Source: a bacterium DOLZORAL124_38_8
GTDB lineage: Bacteria; Patescibacteriota; Gracilibacteria; UBA4473
Assembly: GCA_002747745.1 (NCBI GenBank)
Contig: PDQG01000005.1
Coordinates: forward strand, 62,001-126,000
Direction of reading: 5' to 3'
DNA length: 64,000 nucleotides
This document shows, piece after piece, positions 8,704-16,369 of this stretch; within the stretch, counting starts at the first letter, position 1; each line of letters starts with the position of its first letter. A program made the translations under genes and the position numbers. A model generated the notes under the pieces. The model saw only the letters and a program-made list of their open reading frames with translations. It had not been told where the DNA came from and searched no databases.

Positions 8704-9963
8704 ATGAAAAATACAGCCATTATCGGAACACAGTGGGGAGACGAAGGAAAAGGAAAGTTGGTCGATGCTATTAGTGGGAAGTTTGATATTATTTGTCGAA
8801 GTACTGGCGGAGCGAATGCGGGACACACCATTGTGTCAGATGGGAAAAAATTTGTTTTTCATTTATTACCATCTTGTTTACTGCATCCAGAAACGGTCGG
8901 TGTTATTGGAAATGGAACCGTGGTTTGTCCTGTAAGTATTATTGAAGAAGTGGAAAAATTAACGAAAGAAGGGTTGGATTTGACTGGACGGGTGAAAGTT
9001 TCTTTGCGGGCTCATTTATTATTTGATTACCACAAAAAAATTGATGTAGCCTTGGAAGAACGAAAAGGTGACAACAAAATTGGAACGACTGGTCGTGGAA
9101 TTGGACCAGCGTATACCGATAAGGTGGCACGAATTGGGATTCGATGTGAAGATTTATTAGACACTGAATTATTATGGGAAAAAGTACAACGAAATTGTGC
9201 GTTTCATTCAAAAAATTACCATATTGATTTAGACCCAAAAGAAGAGTATGACAAAGTGATGGCGGTGCGAGAAAAAATGAAACCGCTGTTGGTTGATACA
9301 CGAAAGTATTTGTTTGATGCTATTCAATCAGGTAAAAAGGTTTTGTTTGAAGGGGCACAAGCGCATCATTTGGATGTTGATCATGGAACGTACCCATTCG
9401 TAACTTCAAGTTCTATTTCTGCGGGAGGAATTTCGACTGGGTTAGGCGTGGCTCCAAAATACGTGGAAAACATTATTGGTATTGCGAAAGCGTACACGAC
9501 TCGAGTTGGGTCAGGACCTTTCCCAACTGAATTGACTGGGGCGGAAGGAGAAGCTTTGCGTGTTGCGGGGCATGAATTTGGGGCTACCACGGGTCGACCT
9601 CGACGGTGTGGATGGTATGATGCGGTAGTAGTGCGAGATTCAGTCGAAACCAATGGAATTGATGAATTGAATTTGACGAAGTTGGATGTCTTATCTGGTA
9701 TGGAAGAAATTAAAGTTGCTACACGATACTTCTTGGGTGATACTGAATTATTTACTGTTCCAACCACGAAAAAAGCGTTGGCGAATTTACGAATTGAATA
9801 TCAAACGTTCCCTGGATGGAGCGAGGATATTTCTAACGTGCAAAAGTTTGAAGATTTGCCGCAAAATGCTCAAAATTATGTGTTGGCTCTTGAGAAATTG
9901 TCTGGGGCAAAAATTTCATCTATTGGGGTGGGACCAGATAGAAACGATTTGATTTTCCGATAA
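8704..9963 (+). CDS. purA: Adenylosuccinate synthetase
   Basis: Catalyses the GTP-dependent joining of IMP and aspartate, the first committed step to AMP. It is 419 residues, the usual length. The N-terminal GTP/IMP loop GTQWGDEGKGK (residues 7-17) has the catalytic Asp, and STGGANAGHT follows with the catalytic His. IMP-binding GTTGRGIGPAYTDK and the late GRPRRCGWYD motif are also present. Only purA of the purine pathway is in the window, so salvage from IMP is possible. A terminator hairpin follows at 9988. Confidence 0.97.
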   Translation: MKNTAIIGTQWGDEGKGKLVDAISGKFDIICRSTGGANAGHTIVSDGKKFVFHLLPSCLLHPETVGVIGNGTVVCPVSIIEEVEKLTKEGLDLTGRVKVSLRAHLLFDYHKKIDVALEERKGDNKIGTTGRGIGPAYTDKVARIGIRCEDLLDTELLWEKVQRNCAFHSKNYHIDLDPKEEYDKVMAVREKMKPLLVDTRKYLFDAIQSGKKVLFEGAQAHHLDVDHGTYPFVTSSSISAGGISTGLGVAPKYVENIIGIAKAYTTRVGSGPFPTELTGAEGEALRVAGHEFGATTGRPRRCGWYDAVVVRDSVETNGIDELNLTKLDVLSGMEEIKVATRYFLGDTELFTVPTTKKALANLRIEYQTFPGWSEDISNVQKFEDLPQNAQNYVLALEKLSGAKISSIGVGPDRNDLIFR

Positions 9964-9987
9964 TTTTTGAAAACAAAAAATGATATA

Positions 9988-10017
9988 AAGTCGACTGTGT
10001 ATTGGTCGACTTTTTTG
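9988..10017 (+). terminator. Intrinsic terminator after purA
   Basis: AAGTCGAC and GTCGACTT form a stem around the loop TGTGTATTG, followed by six T. It separates purA from the tRNA-Leu promoter. Confidence 0.75.
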
Positions 10018-10045
10018 TGTTTTGAGTATTCATAACGAAAGTTCA

Positions 10046-10073
10046 TTGACAGGGCGTATGATATTTTTATTAT
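10046..10073 (+). promoter_or_regulatory. Promoter of tRNA-Leu
   Basis: Perfect -35 TTGACA (10046-10051) and TATTAT (10068-10073) with a 16-nt spacer. It ends 14 nt before the tRNA 5' end, as expected for a tRNA promoter. Confidence 0.65.
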
Positions 10074-10087
10074 GCGGTCAGTTCTTT

Positions 10088-10175
10088 GCACGAGTGGCGA
10101 AACGGTAGACGCGCAAGATTGAGGGTCTTGTGAGAAGTATTTCTCGTGGAGGTTCAAATCCTCTCTCGTGCACCA
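10088..10175 (+). tRNA. tRNA-Leu (GAG)
   Basis: An 88-nt class II tRNA. Acceptor GCACGAG pairs with CTCGTGC. The anticodon stem CAAGA/TCTTG encloses TTGAGGG, giving anticodon GAG (reads CUC and CUU). A long variable arm (TGAGAAGTATTTCTCG) is typical of Leu. The T-loop is TTCAAAT, and CCA is encoded. A terminator hairpin follows. Confidence 0.95.
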
Positions 10176-10192
10176 GTACAGAGATAAAAAAT

Positions 10193-10222
10193 AAAAACCA
10201 AGCCTTATGCTTGGTTTTTGTT
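10193..10222 (+). terminator. Intrinsic terminator after tRNA-Leu
   Basis: AACCAAGC and GCTTGGTT form a stem around CTTAT, followed by a T-rich run. Confidence 0.75.
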
Positions 10223-10276
10223 TTTTAAATTTGCGGAGCAAAGGCCACGATAAAGTACTTTTAATGTGTGAGGAGT

Positions 10277-10290
10277 AATCCTCTCTCGTG
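10277..10290 (+). repeat. Partial copy of the tRNA-Leu 3' end
   Basis: The 14 bases AATCCTCTCTCGTG repeat 10157-10170 of the tRNA-Leu exactly. The upstream GAGG could pair with CCTC, so it resembles a decayed T-arm plus acceptor strand. Such a direct repeat next to a tRNA may be an old attachment site or a relic of a second tRNA copy. Only about 100 bases lie between the two, so any inserted element is gone. Confidence 0.45.
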
Positions 10291-10399
10291 TTTTTTTCCA
10301 TGAGGGTTCGTTTTTTTTGTGTGAATTATAGTCCCTTTTTTGACAATTTTCTTAAAATTTATCATACTTACTGTCGAATATTTATTAAAAAACAGCAAT

Positions 10400-10963
10400 A
10401 TGTTAGGATTAACCGATTTAAAAGTAGGAGCAAAAATTGAATTTGAAGGTGCTCCGTATCAAATTACTTGGAACCAATTTAGTAAAACGGCTCGACAAGG
10501 AGGGGTGATGAAAGTGAAAATGAAAAACTTGTTGACTGGAAAAACAATGGAAAAAACTTTCCAAGGAAATGATAAAGTGGAAGAAGCAAATGTGGCGTTT
10601 AAACGCGCTCAATTCTTGTATGCGAATGGAGATGAATATGAATTTATGGATCAAGAAACGTTTGAAACGATTTCTTTAGGAAAAGATGTATTGGGTGACT
10701 CGACAAACTATTTAATTGACGGGTTAGACGTTGATTTGCAGTGTTATAATGGGAACCCAATTAATATTCAGTTGAAACCGAAAATGACATTTGAGGTGAC
10801 TTATGCCGAACCAGGCGTAAAAGGTGATACCGCTTCGGGAGGAAATAAAAATGCCACGATTGAAACAGGATTGAATGTGAAAGTTCCATTTTTTATTAAT
10901 ACAGGCGACAAAATTGTTATCAATACTGATACTGGAGAATATACCGAACGAGCCAAAGAATAA
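10400..10963 (+). CDS. efp: Translation elongation factor P with Arg at the modified tip
   Basis: A 187-residue protein from ATG 10400 (MLGLTDLKVGAKIEFEG). The longer reading from 10340 adds a hydrophobic stretch foreign to the family. EF-P relieves ribosome stalling at polyproline. Domain I has FSKTARQGGVMKVKMKNLL where most family members read VKPGKGxAFVRxKLKNL. The tip residue is thus Arg, not Lys, and the flanking Pro-Gly is missing. Domains II and III are complete, ending with the conserved VPFFINTGDKIVINTDTGEY and the E-R-A tail. Arg at the tip recalls the rhamnosylated (EarP) EF-Ps of some Proteobacteria, but here it may be unmodified. Confidence 0.93.
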   Translation: MLGLTDLKVGAKIEFEGAPYQITWNQFSKTARQGGVMKVKMKNLLTGKTMEKTFQGNDKVEEANVAFKRAQFLYANGDEYEFMDQETFETISLGKDVLGDSTNYLIDGLDVDLQCYNGNPINIQLKPKMTFEVTYAEPGVKGDTASGGNKNATIETGLNVKVPFFINTGDKIVINTDTGEYTERAKE

Positions 10964-10980
10964 ATGATATCAAATCTTAG

Positions 10981-11012
10981 AAAAAGTATCCGTCTGATGG
11001 CGGATATTTTTT
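10981..11012 (+). terminator. Intrinsic terminator after efp
   Basis: TATCCG (10987-10992) pairs with CGGATA (11001-11006), followed by a run of T. Confidence 0.6.
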
Positions 11013-11062
11013 GGTGAGAAAGATTGTCAAAAAAAGAATAATTCGGTATGTTTGAGAGGAAG

Positions 11063-11626
11063 ATGAATATTCTACTCACTTGGGACTTGGTTTTAATCTC
11101 TGTGTTGTTGATTGTTTTTCTGTATAATTTTTTATTGGGGCAAAAGGCGACGATAAAAATTATTATTTCTAATTATATTGCTATTTTGACGGCCGATGGG
11201 GTGGTTGATTTTTTTGAAAAATTTTTGCTTGATCACCTGCCTGGAATTCAGAGTTTGATTGCTGATTCGCAATCAACGGTTTTTATGGTATTGCGAATTG
11301 TTTTATTTGCATTAGCGATTTTGATTTTTGTGGTTCGAGGAGGGTTTCATGTAAACCTAGCGCATCATGACCATTGGATGACACGAACAGCGGTGCATGC
11401 GATGTTTTCGTTGTTGTCGGCTAACTTGTTTGTGGCGACAATATTAATTTATTTATCTGGCGATTCTTTTATTCAAGGAATGGCGTTTGGGGCGCGGGGC
11501 AACATTTCCATTTATCAAACGTCTCAGTTTGCACAAATGTTAATGGACTATTATCAATTATGGTTCTCGTTGCCGGCGGTGGCATTTTTGACTACCTCGT
11601 TTTTCTTTGATCCAACAGAAGATTAA
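11063..11626 (+). CDS. Integral membrane protein of unknown function
   Basis: A 187-residue protein from ATG 11063. This start has a GAGAGGA ribosome-binding site just upstream, unlike the earlier ATG at 11048. At least four hydrophobic helices are visible: near the N-terminus (VLISVLLIVFLYNFLL), the middle (IVLFALAILIFVV), the region LLSANLFVATILIYL and the C-terminus (FSLPAVAFLTTSFFF). A His-rich loop (NLAHHDHW) lies between the second and third. No family is recognised. It is followed 3 nt later by the DUF2797 gene, so the two are probably co-transcribed. Confidence 0.75.
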   Translation: MNILLTWDLVLISVLLIVFLYNFLLGQKATIKIIISNYIAILTADGVVDFFEKFLLDHLPGIQSLIADSQSTVFMVLRIVLFALAILIFVVRGGFHVNLAHHDHWMTRTAVHAMFSLLSANLFVATILIYLSGDSFIQGMAFGARGNISIYQTSQFAQMLMDYYQLWFSLPAVAFLTTSFFFDPTED

Positions 11627-11629
11627 TTT

Positions 11630-12532
11630 ATGAAAGTACAAGTATTTGATTATCGGTGGCGGGAAAAAGAGGCTAAAGACTTTTTTGTAGAGTTTGAAGG
11701 AAATAATGGACAAAAAATTGGTCGAAAGCGTTTGTGGTTGGGGCATTCTTTGTCGATTGAAAAATTAGGTACTCCCAATTGTGCGGGTCATATAAGTCCA
11801 GAAACAAAACTTTGGCGACCGTGTCCGAAAGATTCAAAAGGAAAGTTTAAGTGTGAGTATTGTCGGTCTATAGAAGGTGGATTCGTGTTTACGGCTTTTG
11901 ACGGGTTTGATACGTCGCAGTTGAGTCCGGCCGATTTAGCTCGGATTGAAGGAGAGCACTGGGTGTATTTAGCCTATTTTGGCGAAGGAATGGTAAAAGT
12001 AGGGGTTTCGCAATTTGCTCGGAAGTTTTTGCGTCAAATTGAACAAGGGAGTGCCGCCACCTTGTTTATTGCCAAAACTCCTGACGGAGTGTTTGCTCGG
12101 CAGATAGAAACGCTTATTCGTAAAACGGGCTTGGCGGATAAGATTAAAACTTCGCAAAAAAAAGACTTTTTATTTCCAGAAGTGTCATCGGCCAAACAAA
12201 CTTTATTTGAAGTATTAAAAACACACGTGTCTGGTTTGGACGGTGAACACGAATCATTAAAACAGTATTTATTGCCCGAACCAGAGTTTTTTGACTGGAC
12301 GGATGTAGGAATGAAAAAATTGCCTACGCATAACATTCATCCGATAAAGTTAGACGTAGGAGAATGGGTTTCCGGTGAAATTGTTGGATTAAAAGGGCCA
12401 TTTATTATTTTGGATACTGGTGACGATTTAGTGTCTCTTGCGCCGAAAGATTTTCGGGGGTGTATGGTTGACTTTGCGTTGAAACAGAAAGGGCTCGGGA
12501 TTCAATCGGCTTTGCAAAATTCTTTGTTTTAG
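11630..12532 (+). CDS. DUF2797 family protein
   Basis: A 300-residue protein matching the DUF2797 pattern. The N-terminal half has a possible metal site: a Cys at NCAGH, then RPC and CEYC. The segment EHWVYLAYFGEGMVKVGVS is followed by RQIEQGSAATLFIA, as expected for this family. DUF2797 is related in layout to GIY-YIG-like folds, but its role is not established, so no function is assigned. It starts 3 nt after the upstream membrane-protein gene. Codon use is ordinary. Confidence 0.8.
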   Translation: MKVQVFDYRWREKEAKDFFVEFEGNNGQKIGRKRLWLGHSLSIEKLGTPNCAGHISPETKLWRPCPKDSKGKFKCEYCRSIEGGFVFTAFDGFDTSQLSPADLARIEGEHWVYLAYFGEGMVKVGVSQFARKFLRQIEQGSAATLFIAKTPDGVFARQIETLIRKTGLADKIKTSQKKDFLFPEVSSAKQTLFEVLKTHVSGLDGEHESLKQYLLPEPEFFDWTDVGMKKLPTHNIHPIKLDVGEWVSGEIVGLKGPFIILDTGDDLVSLAPKDFRGCMVDFALKQKGLGIQSALQNSLF

Positions 12533-12549
12533 AAAATTATGAAACTGGT

Positions 12550-12577
12550 TTGTCGGAATTCTTTTCTTGCGTATAGT
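12550..12577 (+). promoter_or_regulatory. Promoter for the tRNA-binding-domain gene
   Basis: TTGTCG (12550-12555) and TATAGT (12572-12577) are separated by 16 nt. They end 29 nt before the ATG at 12607. Confidence 0.5.
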
Positions 12578-12606
12578 GGGGGCGAAATTTTTTAACCAAT
12601 GAAATT

Positions 12607-13086
12607 ATGAAGTGTTTTTTTCGAAAATTAAAATCATTTTTTTGTCCCGCTCATACTTGTTGTGGAAAGTGTTGTCGACGTTCTTCTCAAGCAAAACTTG
12701 ATATTGGGTTGTCAGCGGCCGAAAAGAAAATCTTACACAGTTTAGATGCCAAAATTGTGGTAGGGAAAATTCATAGTATTGAAGCACATCCAGACCCAAA
12801 AGTAACGAAAGTGCGAGTGACTCAAACTGAGATTGCTCCTGGGGTGATGGAACAAGTTTTGTGTGGGGCCAAAAATATTGAAGTGGGGCAAATCGTGCCA
12901 GTGGCAACGGTTGGAGCAAAGTTGTCGGAAGACTTTGAAATTGGGGCGCGAAAAATTCGAGGCGTAGAATCAAAAGGAATGATTTGTGCCAAAGATGAAC
13001 TTGGTTTGCCAAAAGAAACAGAAGGAATTTGGGTATTGCCCGCAACCGCTGAAAAATTGCTCGGGAAAAGTTTGAAAGATTTATAA
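12607..13086 (+). CDS. Free-standing tRNA-binding (EMAP/Trbp111-type) domain protein
   Basis: A 159-residue protein. Residues 50-159 form an OB-fold tRNA-binding domain that closely resembles the N-terminal domain of the phenylalanyl-tRNA synthetase beta chain: VVGKIHSIEAHPDPKVTKV, VLCGAKNIEVGQIVPVATVG and IRGVESKGMICAKDELGL. Yet it ends there, with no PheT core following. The first 30 residues are basic and Cys-rich (FFCPAHTCCGKCCRR), perhaps a second nucleic-acid or metal-binding element. It might act as a tRNA chaperone like Trbp111, or have split from PheT. It has its own promoter and terminator. Confidence 0.85.
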   Translation: MKCFFRKLKSFFCPAHTCCGKCCRRSSQAKLDIGLSAAEKKILHSLDAKIVVGKIHSIEAHPDPKVTKVRVTQTEIAPGVMEQVLCGAKNIEVGQIVPVATVGAKLSEDFEIGARKIRGVESKGMICAKDELGLPKETEGIWVLPATAEKLLGKSLKDL

Positions 13087-13109
13087 TTGTTGGGCTTATT
13101 GGTGCATTG

Positions 13110-13143
13110 AAAACACTTCTTTATTGGGGAAGTGTTTTTTTAT
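13110..13143 (+). terminator. Intrinsic terminator
   Basis: AACACTTC (13112-13119) pairs with GAAGTGTT (13129-13136), then seven T. It ends the tRNA-binding-domain gene. Confidence 0.75.
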
Positions 13144-13186
13144 TACTTTTTTCTTTTTTGACTAAAAAAAATATGTTTCTAGACTT

Positions 13187-13356
13187 GAGAAGATTTTTTT
13201 GGCGTGCGTAAAAAGAATCTGTGCTATCTAGCAGAAATTACGCTCTTCTTGGTTCGACTCGCCATCGAACAATTGAGTAAATAGCCTTTCGTTTATTGGA
13301 GCCAACGACAAAATGGAGACATTTTGCAAGAATGGTTCTGTACGTATGTGAACCCT
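13187..13356 (+). ncRNA. Candidate structured RNA upstream of rnj
   Basis: The 255 bases between the terminator at 13143 and rnj at 13399 contain no gene but pack several hairpins into 170 bases. AGAAGA (13188-13193) pairs with TCTTCT (13244-13249). Inside it, GCGTAA (13206-13211) pairs with TTACGC (13238-13243) and TGCT-ATCT-AGCA caps the arm. GTTCGA-CTCGCCA-TCGAAC follows at 13252-13270. A perfect CAAAATG-GAGA-CATTTTG with a GNRA tetraloop lies at 13309-13326. GGTTC pairs with GAACC at 13334-13354. It could be a free ncRNA or an rnj leader. No family is confirmed. Confidence 0.4.
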
Positions 13357-13398
13357 AAAAAATCAGTATAAAAAATTATATTTTAAAAAAATTATAGT

Positions 13399-15342
13399 AT
13401 GAGTGAAGATAAATTAACTTCATTTTTGAGATCATCTGGCTTGTTACCAAAAACCGAGAACGAAAAACCGGTGGCGGGACAAAAGTCACGAAAAAAAACA
13501 AATTCGACTGCTTCTAAAGCGAAGAATCAGCCTGCGCGCAAAGATGGGAGTCGGCGAAACATGGATAAAGGAGGAAATAAGAACGGAGAACCGCGAAAGA
13601 TTTCGAATCATAATCCGAATTTTGGGCGACCAACACATGAAAAACGGGAAAAGTATCATCCTACAAATTATTTGAAGGGCGAAAAAAAGACGGGAGATAT
13701 TCGCATTGTGCCACTTGGTGGATTGGAACAAGTGGGAATGAACATGATGTTTATTGAATGGGGCGATGAAATTTTGATTATTGATACCGGATTATTGTTC
13801 CCTGATGCGGAACATTTGGGGGTAGATGTTTTGGTTCCAAACATTGAGTATTTGGTGCAAAACAAACACAAGATTAAAGGGGTGATTTATACACATGGAC
13901 ACCTTGATCATATTGGGGGCGTTCCTCATATTATTCCAGAGTTAGGATTCCCTAAAATGTATGCGACACGGTTGACCAAAGAATTAATTTTGGCGAATAC
14001 GGATCATCCAGATATGTTGAAAAAATACAAAATAATGGAAATTACTCCGGAAAGTAAAATTAAATTAGGGCGTTTTGAAGTCGAGTTTTTCCATATTAAT
14101 CATTCTATCCCGGACGGCGTTGGAATTGTGGTAAATACTCCCGCTGGAGCCATTATTAATACTTCCGATTTTAAAATTGATCACAATCCGTCGGATGAAA
14201 ATCCTGCCGATTTAGGACGTATTGCGCAAATCGGAAAAAAAGGAGTGTTGGCGGCGTTGGTGGATTCAACAAATGCCATGAAACCAGGGCAAACTTTGTC
14301 TGAATCAGTGGTGCAAGCCGAACTTTCTAAGCAAATTGAATCGGTGAAAGGCCGAATGATTATTACCACTTTTGCGTCTTCGATCGGTCGGATTTCGAAA
14401 ATTGTAGAAACGGCTGAAAAATGTGGGAAAACAGTATTTATTTCGGGGCGTTCAATGGAAAAAAATCTTACGATTGCTCGAAAATTGAATTATTTGAAAT
14501 GTAAAGATGGAACCTTACAACGAATGTCGAGAAAGGCTGATAAAATGGATCCGAGTAAGGTGTTGATTTTATCAACGGGGTCACAAGGAGAACCGTTAGC
14601 GGCTTTAACTCGAATGGCGGTTGGAACGCATCGAGATATTACGCTCAAAAAAGAAGATACCATTCTCTTTTCGTCTTCGCCGATTATTGGAAATGAAACA
14701 AATATTGTTTCGGTGATTAATAATTTAACAGAGATTGGGTGTACTATTATTGATAAAGATGGTTTTGATGTGTACGTTTCGGGGCATGGATATGCTGACG
14801 AAGTTAAATTAATGGTGTCATTGTTGAATCCGAAATATTTTGTTCCGATTCATGGAGAGCTCTTTATGCGACATGGAAGTCGTGACATGATTATTAAAGA
14901 ATTGGCCTTCCCACCAGAAAATACGTTTATTATGCGGAATGGACGAGGATTAGTTCTGAACGGAAACAAAGCTCGATTAATGACGCCCAAAGAGGCGATT
15001 AAAACCGGAATCGAAATGATTGATATTCGGGAAAAAATTGATGAACATATTTTACGAGATAGAACACTAATGGGACATGGTGGAGCTATCATGTTTGTTA
15101 TTAATCATGCTAAAGGGGTTATTAAAGATTTGGAAATACGAGCCAAAGGGTTCCGTCATATGAATATGAAACATGAAATTTTTAAATTATTAGAAGACAC
15201 CGTTCGAAAAAGTTTTGAAAAAGGATATTCAAGCGCCAAAAATACAAAAGCCTTAGAAAAGGTGATTGGAGAAAATGCGCAGAGGGTATTGATGCAAAAG
15301 TTTAGAAAAGAAGCTTTGATTGAGGTGATTGTTTTAGATTAG
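13399..15342 (+). CDS. rnj: Ribonuclease J (beta-CASP metallo-beta-lactamase)
   Basis: A 647-residue protein. An unusual basic, low-complexity N-terminal extension of about 95 residues (many Lys, Asn, Arg) precedes the RNase J core. The core has GGLEQVGMNM, the metal motif THGHLDHIGG (about residue 165), the HSIPDG and NTSDFKID motifs, the beta-CASP region (TGSQGEP) and SGHGYADE. A C-terminal domain completes it. RNase J has 5'-3' exonuclease and endonuclease activity and is a main mRNA decay enzyme in bacteria without RNase E. The extension may bind RNA or ribosomes. A structured-RNA candidate sits directly upstream. Confidence 0.94.
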   Translation: MSEDKLTSFLRSSGLLPKTENEKPVAGQKSRKKTNSTASKAKNQPARKDGSRRNMDKGGNKNGEPRKISNHNPNFGRPTHEKREKYHPTNYLKGEKKTGDIRIVPLGGLEQVGMNMMFIEWGDEILIIDTGLLFPDAEHLGVDVLVPNIEYLVQNKHKIKGVIYTHGHLDHIGGVPHIIPELGFPKMYATRLTKELILANTDHPDMLKKYKIMEITPESKIKLGRFEVEFFHINHSIPDGVGIVVNTPAGAIINTSDFKIDHNPSDENPADLGRIAQIGKKGVLAALVDSTNAMKPGQTLSESVVQAELSKQIESVKGRMIITTFASSIGRISKIVETAEKCGKTVFISGRSMEKNLTIARKLNYLKCKDGTLQRMSRKADKMDPSKVLILSTGSQGEPLAALTRMAVGTHRDITLKKEDTILFSSSPIIGNETNIVSVINNLTEIGCTIIDKDGFDVYVSGHGYADEVKLMVSLLNPKYFVPIHGELFMRHGSRDMIIKELAFPPENTFIMRNGRGLVLNGNKARLMTPKEAIKTGIEMIDIREKIDEHILRDRTLMGHGGAIMFVINHAKGVIKDLEIRAKGFRHMNMKHEIFKLLEDTVRKSFEKGYSSAKNTKALEKVIGENAQRVLMQKFRKEALIEVIVLD

Positions 15343-15363
15343 TATTGGAAAGTTTGTTGAAAC

Positions 15364-15395
15364 ATAAAAAAACGCCAAACGGCGTTTTTTTTTAT
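15364..15395. terminator. Bidirectional terminator between rnj and the cold-shock gene
   Basis: AACGCC (15371-15376) and GGCGTT (15381-15386) form a stem with A-rich and T-rich flanks on both sides. It can end transcription from both convergent genes. Confidence 0.75.
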
Positions 15396-15413
15396 TTTGT
15401 TTTTTAACAAGAA

Positions 15414-15614
15414 TTATCCTTCAATAACTCGTACGTTTACCGCGTTTAATCCTTTGGCTGATTCAGAGGCTTCGAATTCAACGGTGTCGCCTTCTTTGAT
15501 TTGACCTCCTTCTACGTCAGTAATGTGTACAAAATAATCAGATTCGCTTCCTTCTACTGAAATAAATCCAAATCCTTTTTCGTCGTTAAAAAATTTAACT
15601 TTTCCTGTGCTCAT
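15414..15614 (-). CDS. Cold-shock domain protein (CspA family)
   Basis: A 66-residue single-domain cold-shock protein with both RNA-binding motifs: RNP1 as KGFGFISVE and RNP2 as DYFVHITDV. The start GKVKFFNDEKGFG is the family's classic opening. It binds single-stranded RNA or DNA and acts as an RNA chaperone. The upstream region (15615-15707) has no gene and contains the purine-rich tract AGGAGGTAGGAGAAG, plausible as part of a leader. A TTGACA overlapping the stop of the next gene (15708-15713) could be its -35 box. Confidence 0.95.
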   Translation of the reverse strand: MSTGKVKFFNDEKGFGFISVEGSESDYFVHITDVEGGQIKEGDTVEFEASESAKGLNAVNVRVIEG

Positions 15615-15709
15615 GTATAAAAATGATAAAATAGTATTTGCAAAGTTGTTTTCAAATTTCTTCTCCTACCTCCTATTGCCACTCAATGGTCGTTTTTTTT
15701 GTGGTTCTG

Positions 15710-16357
15710 TCAATTGTTTTTGGGCTTTTCGGCAATTACAATCCAGTTTTTTCCACGGAATAATTGGTGTGAAATAATTTTAAATCCAGCGTTTTTCATT
15801 TTTTTTGCTAGTGTTTTTCCTGGTACCGTTCGGTAGTAGCGTGGGTGTTTGTCTTTTCCAAACGGAACGAGGTAATTCTTGAATCCACTCAGCCACCAGT
15901 CTTTTCGGTTCCAGTTATATTGGCGGTATTTTTTAGGAATTTTCCACGTAGTTAAAAATACCTTTCCACCAGGTTTGGTTATGCGGAATAATTCTGATAA
16001 ACATTGCGTTTGTTCGGTTGGTTTGAGTAGGTGATGAAAGGCCGCAATAGAAATAACTAAATCAAAATTTTCGGATCCAAACGGCAATGGGTTGGCAAAA
16101 GAACCTTGAAAAAAGTGGTCGTAAGGAAAACTTTCTTGGGCGATGCGGAGCATATTTTTTGATAAATCAAAGCCGTGGTAAAACCCTTGGGGAATAATGT
16201 CGGTGGGTAAAAAATTACGCAGTCGGCCATTTCCGCATCCTAAGTCGAGTACTCGTTGGTGTTTTTTGAGTAACGGCGCTATTTTTTCAAATTCGGGCCA
16301 TCCGTGTTGGCGGGTTTGAGAAAAATTTTGGGCGAATTGATCGTAATGGCTTTCCAT
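15710..16357 (-). CDS. SAM-dependent methyltransferase, Trm9/ALKBH8-like
   Basis: A 215-residue class I methyltransferase. Motif I is VLDLGCGNGRLRNFLP at about residue 40. YHGFDLSKNML carries the acidic ribose-binding residue, and FDLVISIAAFHHLLKP is motif IV. The opening YDQFAQNFSQTRQHGWPEF and the LFRITKPGGKVFLTTW segment resemble the tRNA wobble-uridine methyltransferase Trm9/ALKBH8. Substrate by this likeness is only a suggestion. It follows the glycosyltransferase gene by 12 nt in the same direction. It ends in TGA, the only TGA stop seen in the window, and that TGA overlaps a TTGACA hexamer. Confidence 0.8.
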   Translation of the reverse strand: MESHYDQFAQNFSQTRQHGWPEFEKIAPLLKKHQRVLDLGCGNGRLRNFLPTDIIPQGFYHGFDLSKNMLRIAQESFPYDHFFQGSFANPLPFGSENFDLVISIAAFHHLLKPTEQTQCLSELFRITKPGGKVFLTTWKIPKKYRQYNWNRKDWWLSGFKNYLVPFGKDKHPRYYRTVPGKTLAKKMKNAGFKIISHQLFRGKNWIVIAEKPKNN

Positions 16358-16369
16358 GTTTCTTTGTTT

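Noticed and set aside
10175..10290. A present-day integrated element at tRNA-Leu
   Set aside because: Only about 100 bases lie between the tRNA and the repeat, with no integrase or cargo; at most a relic.
13201..13265. A tRNA in the gap before rnj (GGCG...GGTTCGACTCGCCA)
   Set aside because: The T-arm stem does not pair correctly and no anticodon arm of standard length is present.
15710..15712. TGA read as glycine (code 25) as in Gracilibacteria
   Set aside because: Long conserved genes have no internal TGA, and the methyltransferase ends naturally at this TGA; reading through would run into unrelated sequence overlapping the cold-shock gene.
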